This document shows, piece by piece, positions 50,301 through 59,300 of a DNA stretch of 64,000 nucleotides. Location of the stretch: the NCBI GenBank assembly GCA_026874595.1, contig CM049319.1, forward strand, positions 51,472,917 to 51,536,916. Direction: 5' to 3'. Positions within the stretch are counted from its first letter, which is position 1. Every line of letters starts with the position of its first letter. This DNA is from Sipunculus nudus (lineage: Eukaryota; Annelida; Sipuncula; Golfingiida; Sipunculidae). Position numbers and translations under genes: made by a program. The notes below the pieces were generated by a model that was given only the letters and a program-made list of their open reading frames with translations, was not told where the DNA came from and searched no databases.

Positions 50301-53300
50301 GGAGAGTTCGGGACAATTAAAGCGCAGTTTCGCTCTATAGGACCGGTCAGACTAATAACCTAAAAGGACAAAAAAATCAACAAAAACGACCAAAAAGCAC
50401 CGAAAAGGAAAAATAAATACCAAAAAATGCTCCAATATTCTCACCTATTTCTAAAAATTAATGGTCTTAAATTAGATATCTTGTATAATTTGGTACAAAT
50501 ATTTATGTAATTGTCAAAATAATCTGCAAACTATCACCACGAGTATCTACTGTCACCGGTATCATCTAGTGCCTTTATGCTCTACTGACATCTGGTGGCC
50601 ACTTTATATACAAAATCACTATGAGCCCGATCACAGTTGTTAGTATATTGGTAATGTTGAAAATCTCAGCTTACAAATTTTTGCAATCTGATTTGCCCCA
50701 GATTCAATCAAAAGTACTATTTAAGACAACTTGAGAGTTTAAGTAAGTGATAATTTTGGCGCTTTTTGGTTCCTTTCGGTGCTTTTTGGTACTTTTTGGT
50801 TCTTTGCGGTTATTATATTGACTCCAAGCAACCCCTGTGGTATGAAATTCGACCAGGCAGAAGTCACCAATGAAGGCATCATGAACGTTTTCAAAACTAT
50901 GTTGAGCCCAACATCTGCAACGCTGAAATTGCCCCAATTCTCCTTGTAAGACAGGTCAGGTTGGCCAAGCAAAAATGAAGCACGGATGAAGCATATTAGA
51001 AGCCAAAAGTCATGAAGAAGGCAGGAGCAGTGGTACTCATGGAATCTGGAGGATTTCCATAGGGCTTCGAAGCCATAAGGGATACCTCAGGAGATATGAC
51101 GTTAATTTATGCCATCGTCGGACTGTATTCACTACCACGATACCAGTGATGTGGGATGCAATCAATGCATACACTCCATGCAAGGAGTGTAGGAGCAAAG
51201 CAACGGTTAGGTACAAAAGCATATACAGTTATAAAGTTACATACAGTAATTTAAATACGTGACATATACATATATAGATGTTAGCAACATTTTTTCGGTA
51301 TGTATGACTAAAATTCTGCCTATGGAACTAGAGGTGGTTATGGCCTCCGGGTTCAAATTCATTCCTAACATCATTTCACAACATTATTTGTTACCCTGAG
51401 TGCATGTCTGCTATCCTAAACTAACGTTTACCGTCTTACAACCTCAATTTATAATGAGATACGCTGTGATCAGCCTTATTCAGTGCATAGGTAGCCATCT
51501 TGGATGTCATGTTCGACAATTTAGATTACCTCATTACCGAATGTTTCTTTTACTCGTCTCACTTTATTTTTTATACCCTAACACTTATAGGCACTCATCA
51601 AAATCGCGTCTATGAAAAAAGTATCTGCATCTAACCATATTAGTGTGCAATTATTGGGCGGCCATCTTGGATGCTATATTGTGTGTATTGGTTACCAGCT
51701 TATTGACGCTTTATTCATGAAAATATTTATGTTGGTAAACTTTTAACCACTAAAACTAAAGGTATCGGTATTGGGTACCATGACTACGACTATACAATAA
51801 AGAAAGTCATGTGACATTCAGTGTAAATGTCGTAATCAGTAGCTATTTTGACGCCACTTTGGATTTGCCAGTCACATAGTTACACAGCGATGCTTTTAAT
51901 TTTTCAATTAATTAACAATCCAAATGCATTTGCAGATACCATCATTAGAACGCTGTAATGAAAATTAAATTATTTATGGCTCTTTTCAAGGACTTGGAGA
52001 TAATTTTGGACTCCATCTTGAATTTTTCAGTAAAACTGGTGATGCTTTGGTTGGTTTCAATGAATTTCTACATCCCAAATATCTAGCATGGTAAAATCTT
52101 GAAATAACGAATATCAAGGGGACCTCCCCGGTGTTATTTCGGTAAACTTTTGATACATTGTTAAGCTGATTCTGTAGTATAGATAATCGCCAATAAATAA
52201 CTGCTTGCAACTTGTTGAGGGTTGTTCATATTTAACCCGTCTATTAGGCTAATTTATGTTCATATTTTTGTAATGAATTCAACCAAATCTGGTATATTCT
52301 AGAGTTGGCCATTTTTAGTGTTTGAATACGGCAGGTTCAGTGTGTATGATGGTTATCCAGGTTCACTGAAAAGTAAAATGGTTTGTGTCTTGGGTTGTAC
52401 CCTTATCTTTATCAAATTTCATTAAAAAATATGTTCATTACTGTCTGCGTAACGTTGTTACCAGACAAAACAGGAACGAACCAAGAGAAATGCATTTACC
52501 TTAAAAACCCTTCGGAGGTATTATTACCTTTGAATCTAACTGTTTTAAGTTAAGATACTACAGATTACAGGTTTATGATTGCATACTGAACCAATGTACG
52601 TTAAAAAATGTCCTGACAAGCTCTAACGGAGTCCAAGCAGAATTCTTTCCAACACCTGGTCACCTCTTGTTTAAGCCTGCTCTCTCCGTAAGGTTGATGA
52701 GGTTATTTCTATATCTATATTAGGTTAATATTTTTACTGTGGATGGATCCCAAAGGGCAAATTTATTCATTGGTAATCCCTTGGAGCTTTTATAAAAAAG
52801 GCCAGAAACATGGGTATCAACGCACACAGGCTGCTTTTTTTGTTTATATCAACTTGTTCTTAATATGTCGGGGTCCGCCAAAATAATCAAAACAATTTCA
52901 ACAAGGGCATCTGGGGGCAAGTCAGATAAGCCAGAGCTCTGAAAATGGAGTTTTGCAACAAGTGATCCTTCTGCCTCTTCATATAATGCAACCTACCACC
53001 TTAGGTTACATGTTTTTCCCATTTGTCAACATTGCTGTGTTCATACATCCTTCACGGAGGCGTTATAAGAACTTTTCATAACCAGAATTACACTGTTTCT
53101 TTCTTCAGCATTGAATTCCTTTGAAGTTGTATGTTTTATTTACAGAAGAAAAAAAATGTAGTCTGTGCAGAGGCGCTTGAATCCCTATTTATAATAAAGT
53201 CTTCATATCTCAAATGTTTTAATAAATCCTATGGCTGAATCAGGTAAAACCACCCAATAATAAAACGGTTATACCGAGTTATCACTTGTTATATGACAAG

Positions 53301-56300
53301 GTAGGCAACTCGGCAAAAACCTTTCGACGGCCGCCATTCCAAATGGGTCATCACTTGCCTGTCAACGAAGGCCGCTTCCGCCGGGTCTGTTTAAAATGCG
53401 GAGAATCCGCGCAGAGATGGAGAATTCGCGGAGAATTTGCGAAGTCGTGGAGAATTTGCGGAGAGTTTTTATACGCAATGATACTTTTAAATACACATTT
53501 AAATCACTTAAAATGGCCAACTTTATTGCTATTAACATATTTGTTCAATGTTAAATGACCGAAATAATTAAAAATCTACACATTCACGAAAATTCAGCTC
53601 TCTCAGTTGTTTGGGCAAGCAGGTTCTTAAGATTTAATTTGTGCCATGCCAGAGACAACGAATAGCATCGGGAGATTGTGGGCAGTTGCGGTTGCAATTG
53701 CAGTTGATTTTTGTTTCAATCAAGAAATTAAACGAATTGAACATTTTAACCAGGGACTAATGCAAAAACACTCAGTTTCTTGTTTTAGTTCGGGCATTTC
53801 CTAAAGCAAAATTTACTCCTTGAATACCAAAGCCTAATAACATTGTATAATACAACTATAACCATTGGGATTGAATGTGAATATGGGTTAGGAGATGTAT
53901 TAGAAGACATGATTGAGTGTGATAAAAAATGTAATAAATGGTTTTATTAAATTGTGCATTTGTCTTTAAAATAACTAAAACAATTAATAAAATGGTTTTA
54001 TGAAGATTGTACCAATAAGTTCCTGCACTATTGGTGTATGTTTATGTTCATTGTGGATTGTTCAATACAGTCAGAAAGAAATGTGGTGTATTTGATACAG
54101 AATAAGAAAAAATATAATTCTTTAACTCTGATCACAATATATATTTAATATTCTTTTTTTTATTTTATTTAATCCTATTGCCAATCTGATTTATAAGCTA
54201 ACATTTATTAAATTTTGTGCATGTAAATTGGTCCAGATACACTATTAATGGTGATAGTGTTTTTATCTATCAATAAATGTAGGTAAAAGCATGATTTTTT
54301 TTATTATATTATACAGTTCGTTCACCACCTGTAAATTAGATACACCTGCATGGTTTTGTTATGGTTTGCACAATAAACCGTTGAAACATGAAGTGTTTTG
54401 CTGTTTCGTCTAAAGATCTGTCAATGTCAGCTGATGAATCGGATGGGTTTTGTATTTTGCGTAACGCATTCACTCGGCGGTGAGTCTACATTGTTACGCA
54501 TTGAATGATGAATTAAGAATTTTTTAAAAATTATTTCGGTCATTTAACTGTGCGCAGTTATGTTAAGGGTAATATAGTTGGAGATTTTAAGTGATTTTAA
54601 TGTGTGTGTAAAAGTATCATTGCATATGAACAGTCTCCGCCAATTCTCCACGAATTCTCAATCTCTCCACGGATTCTCTTTAGACTGACCCGCTTCTTTT
54701 GCAACAAGTGATCCTTCTGCCTCTGCATAGATGCAACCTACCTCCTTAAGTTACATGTTTTTCCCATTTGCCAACATTGCTGTGTTCATACATCCTTCAC
54801 GGAGGCGTTATAAACTTTTCATCACCGTTTGGAATGGACGGCGTCGAAATTCAGACAGTACTACACAAGGTTATCCAGGCAGCTTGTATTGGTGGTTGAA
54901 AACAATGGAAGTTGGATGGATTTGATTCTGTAACTCTCGTAGTATTGAAAGATAGTATGGATTACACATAAAAGGAAGATAAAGCTAGTATAAGCGGTTC
55001 ACGAACGATACTTCCCTCATTATCGCTCGAGAGGTTTTAGGCGGAGTTACCTACCTTGTATCATAATACAAGTGAAAGCATAGTATGACCGTTTTATTAT
55101 TGGGTCGTTTGACCTGATTACGTCGAAGTATTTCTGAGAACACTTGAGATATGAAGACTTTATTATAGATAGGGATTCAAGGGCCTGTGGTCTGTGCTTT
55201 TGGGTATGCGAATATATACATTATATTAAACATATACCGGTAAATACAAAATAACAAGCTTTTAAAACACTCAGAATTATATATGAAACCAATTAATGAG
55301 ACAATGTAGGGAGTAATTTTTCCATTTCTTCGTGTGACTTTCTAATTTTTTTTCAGGCACCTTTCTCTCCAAATGTTCCATTTTCGTCTTTTTGTTTTGT
55401 ACAAAGGAACAGGAAGCGTAAACAAGACCCTTGATGCCTAAATACTAAAAATTTAATTATTTATCAATTTATCTTCTCGAGTCAGGAGGATGAAGGCATA
55501 CAAATTTTTCTCCTCCATCTACGTTAGCGATATTCCACAATGTGGGATGCTCTAAAAACCGTGTTTGCATTCACTTATTTTGCATATACTCTAAGGTTCA
55601 GTCGTGCATAAGTGAATATACTTTAATGACATTTCTATATCCGGATCACGTGCCGGATTCTCCATTGGATTATTCCCGAAATAACCTGAAAATTTCCTGA
55701 GATTCCGTTCATATTTGCGTGAGTTATGTTGTGAACAAACGCACACATTCTCCTTCTTCCAGGGACTTTCATTGAATACCGCCTTACTGGGACAGAGTTC
55801 AATATGTTCTACACGTACAGAATACCGAGGCTAAGAAGAGAATTCACATACGGAGGTAACTCATCCCGTTACATTTTGAATTCTATTTGTCTTTTAAATT
55901 TTATTTGTTGTTGGTTAACGTTTGATTTACAATATGCAGGACCATCTGGAGGGATGTTCATGAAAGTATGTAAATTAATAATTGTATCCCAGACTGTAAG
56001 GTATCAAAGTGTAAGCGTTACTCTACTCTTCACTTTGCTTATACATGTTCCCTACTTTTATATAGCATCCCTGAACCCTTGTCGAAGCCTGACAGGTTCA
56101 TATCTCTCAGCTCATCGAAACCACATATTAGGGGTTCCATTTTTAAAACAAACTAAAACCCGGATTTCACAGGTCAGATCCAAATTATGGGTATACAAAA
56201 GATCTTGGGTAGCTCTGTCTTGTGTTGAATACTTGTGGTCCAATCTGTTATCCTTTTGCTATTTTCCTACCGTTAAATACCCGAATCACTGCCGCTTTCT

Positions 56301-59300
56301 TAATGTGCACATGCACTGCTATATGTCATTTTAAATTCGCAAAAAGATATTTTATGTTCCATGCGAATTTAAACATTTATTCTGCAGGATATGACGTCAC
56401 AACCGGAACCTTTCAAGATTCTGGGGATTTGCGTCGGGTCCTAGGTGCCCCATTGCGGAAGAAACAAGGAAGAGTGAGCAAAATTATAACAATAATCAAT
56501 CATTTTAACAAAGGTGCGTAAGCGTATTCGAGTAATAACTTGAAAGCACTCCGCGAACGCCTTTACCCGCAATCAAGATTAATTTTTTGATGGTTTTCGT
56601 GGTGAGAAATTGTCAAATATGCCCACTGAATAGCTATCATCTTGTCCAGGCTCTCACTCGCGGCTGGAAGCCTTGTTGACTCTGCCAGCGGTTATGCGTA
56701 CATCCCCGTTCTTGTGTGTGAGTTTGTTTGTATTTATGTTTGTTCACCATGGTATGGGTATTTTCTGCGCCGAAAGTACGGCGAACAACAACCACGTAAT
56801 ATAACTAATGATCCCTAATGAATTTCATTCCGAACCATCGATTAAACAATAACATTTAAACAATTACGTAAATTATCAAAATAATTCAAATTACTTTTTT
56901 ATAAGGGCTTTAATAAGGTATTTCATCCTGCCGAACGGCGTCTTGAGGTATGTCATGGCAACAAAGCGAAAAATGAAACTGCAAAGGAGTAATATCGTTC
57001 AGCTGACTAGGAAGATATTGACAAAAGGAATTTTATCATCTGAATGCAAAATTTTGTAGGTGGCATCCCCTTTCAACTGAAGCGTAGCTGCTAGGATATG
57101 GGTGACAGAGACCTAATTTCAGGTTTCCAAGGAGATTTTTTATTAACCTCCCTGGATGTCAAGTTAAAATATTATAGGTTTAATGGTTACGATTTAAACC
57201 CTGTCAACGGACGACAGCATCTTTGATGGTCTCAGAAATAGAAATAAAAAAGGGTACAAATTAAAAAAAATCCGGTTGGCGCCACAAGTCTGCAGGAACT
57301 GCTGAAACACTCCATGATAAATATGCATGCAACGATCATGCATTGCTTGTTCTCAAACTGAAGCTTTTGTATCAAAATTTTATTAATTATTCTTAGGGGT
57401 ACTTAAAAGCCTGATAGCTCAAAAGATATGGGAAACAGAGACCTAATTTCAGGTTTCAAAGGAGATATCCCATGGAACTCTGTCAGCTGAGCTAAAAAAA
57501 CAGGAAGTACAAGAAATCTACGAGTCTCTCTCGCCATATATTCCTTTGACATAATCAAAAATATCAATCACATGCAGAGCCTGTCTTTTTAAATGTTAGT
57601 TTTCTTTTAATCGCCCACTGACGCGGCTTTGGCCTTCTCCGCCTCACTACTTTCATGGGCAATATGGCCGAGCCCTTGATACATCCGAATTCGGCCGAGG
57701 AGTTTCGAGTGTCCAATACCAGCTGATGATGTCATTCAATGCGACGTTTTAAGAGATCGACCTTTTTTGACGTCTCTGTGAAGTCACTAACTCCTTTTAA
57801 ACAACTCTTGGTGAAGGGGCATTTTTAAAGGGCCCTTATCATTCATTATTCATTAAGTGTGAAAGCAAGGGTATTTCGAAGAAGTTTAATTGACTCTATA
57901 TATATATCTGTTCCACCAGCAGGTGCAAATAAAAATTTGCCGATTATGCTTTTTACATAAATGTGAACACACAGTGTGTGACCAAATGACTTTACACCGA
58001 ATAGGAGACGAATAGGAGACACCTCATCAAACAAATTTATATTTTGCAACACTTTGGGTCCTATTTAACCTTGTAGCCATGTTATATGGCCTTTTCCATG
58101 AGGTATCAGCCTCTCTTTGACGATTACATTTTTAGAATATTTATGACACTGAAGCAATCACAGCTTTTAAAAGTTGTTTGTTTGATCATGTGACGAGTGA
58201 CCGTGACCTTCATCGGAGGGGTCGAGATGTTGTAAAAAAACTGTTTTCTCAAATATTGATTAATTGAATCACTAAAATATTTTCAAGGGTATGTTTTTGT
58301 TTTTATTTGAGTAAATTCGGCCTATGCCTCATTTCATTAATGCAGTTTACTTTTTGGAAATGATCTGCAAATTTATGAATATATCCTCAAATATCAGTGG
58401 CCACACCTTCGGAAAACAGACAATACACGTTTGCAACCTATCATGTATCGTATCGTGAAAGGAGTATCGGGATTTGTATCGTTATATGATGATCGTTATA
58501 GCCCTATAGTCCGTTTCATCCCTTAATCTCCACCTGAATTTTGCTATGAACATTGTAATAACTTACTTTTTAAGGGAAACAATTACATTGTAGAGTGGAG
58601 GATTAAAGGACCTTATATTCAACAAGGTAAATAAATGCCTACCTTACACTTTATTTAAGAAACAGAATTATTAAACAACATATCAGACCCACTTATGGCG
58701 GTAAAGCTCACTGGTCACATGCAAAAAAAGTCTCAATTGACAGCTGCTGATTGGTTGATGTCTAGTAAATACTCTAAAAGTGTTACCAGCTTAAAGAAAG
58801 ATGGCTACTCATGCAGAGACCCATCTGAACTGCCAGATCATTACGCGGAGAATAAACAGCTGTGAAACATAATCTGGAAATTTATTGTAGAATTCAAAAT
58901 TGCAATATTTGGTTGTCAAATCGATATGCAGATTTCCATGAAATTGGTGAAAAATATAATCTTTTAATAAAATTAATCCTGAAAAACAGGTGGACACAGG
59001 TTGATGGAACGGAGTATGGTATCGGTATCACAAGCTGTCTCCATTCCGATACGTTGATCACATTTGGACAGTAGCAAGAAAGACATTACCGGCATTATCA
59101 AAGTCTCAGTGCCATACATGACAGTCAAGGGGAACGTCTAATTGTTCGAAAATAAGTCGTATTTATATTTAAAAAATTAATTCTGTGAGATGAGATTTGG
59201 TTATCTGTCTCTGAGTAAGGAAAACCATAGAATCCTATATCCATTGAATTTTTAAGATTTTGTGAGCCTGAAATCGTGATATGTATCATATTGAATGTAT

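Larger units (their letters stand above)
53165..55195. mobile_element. Outer inverted-repeat element
   Basis: The left end (cttgaatccctatttataat ... ataataaaacggttata) and right end (reverse complement cttgaatccctatctataat ... ataataaaacggtcata) form arms of about 125 bp. They extend inward through 'tcgacggccgccattccaaa'. A second, inner inverted element sits inside. In the intron between gene 3 exons 5 and 6. Confidence 0.8.

Noticed and set aside
55940-55965. A possible 26 bp exon with cag acceptor and gtatgt donor (GPSGGMFMK)
   Set aside because: Including it puts exon 7 (GYDV...) out of frame with an immediate stop, while skipping it joins exons 6 and 7 perfectly.
55804-56334. A 176-codon open frame on the + strand
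   Set aside because: Only its first part (to 55855) is a real integrin exon; the rest reads through the intron.
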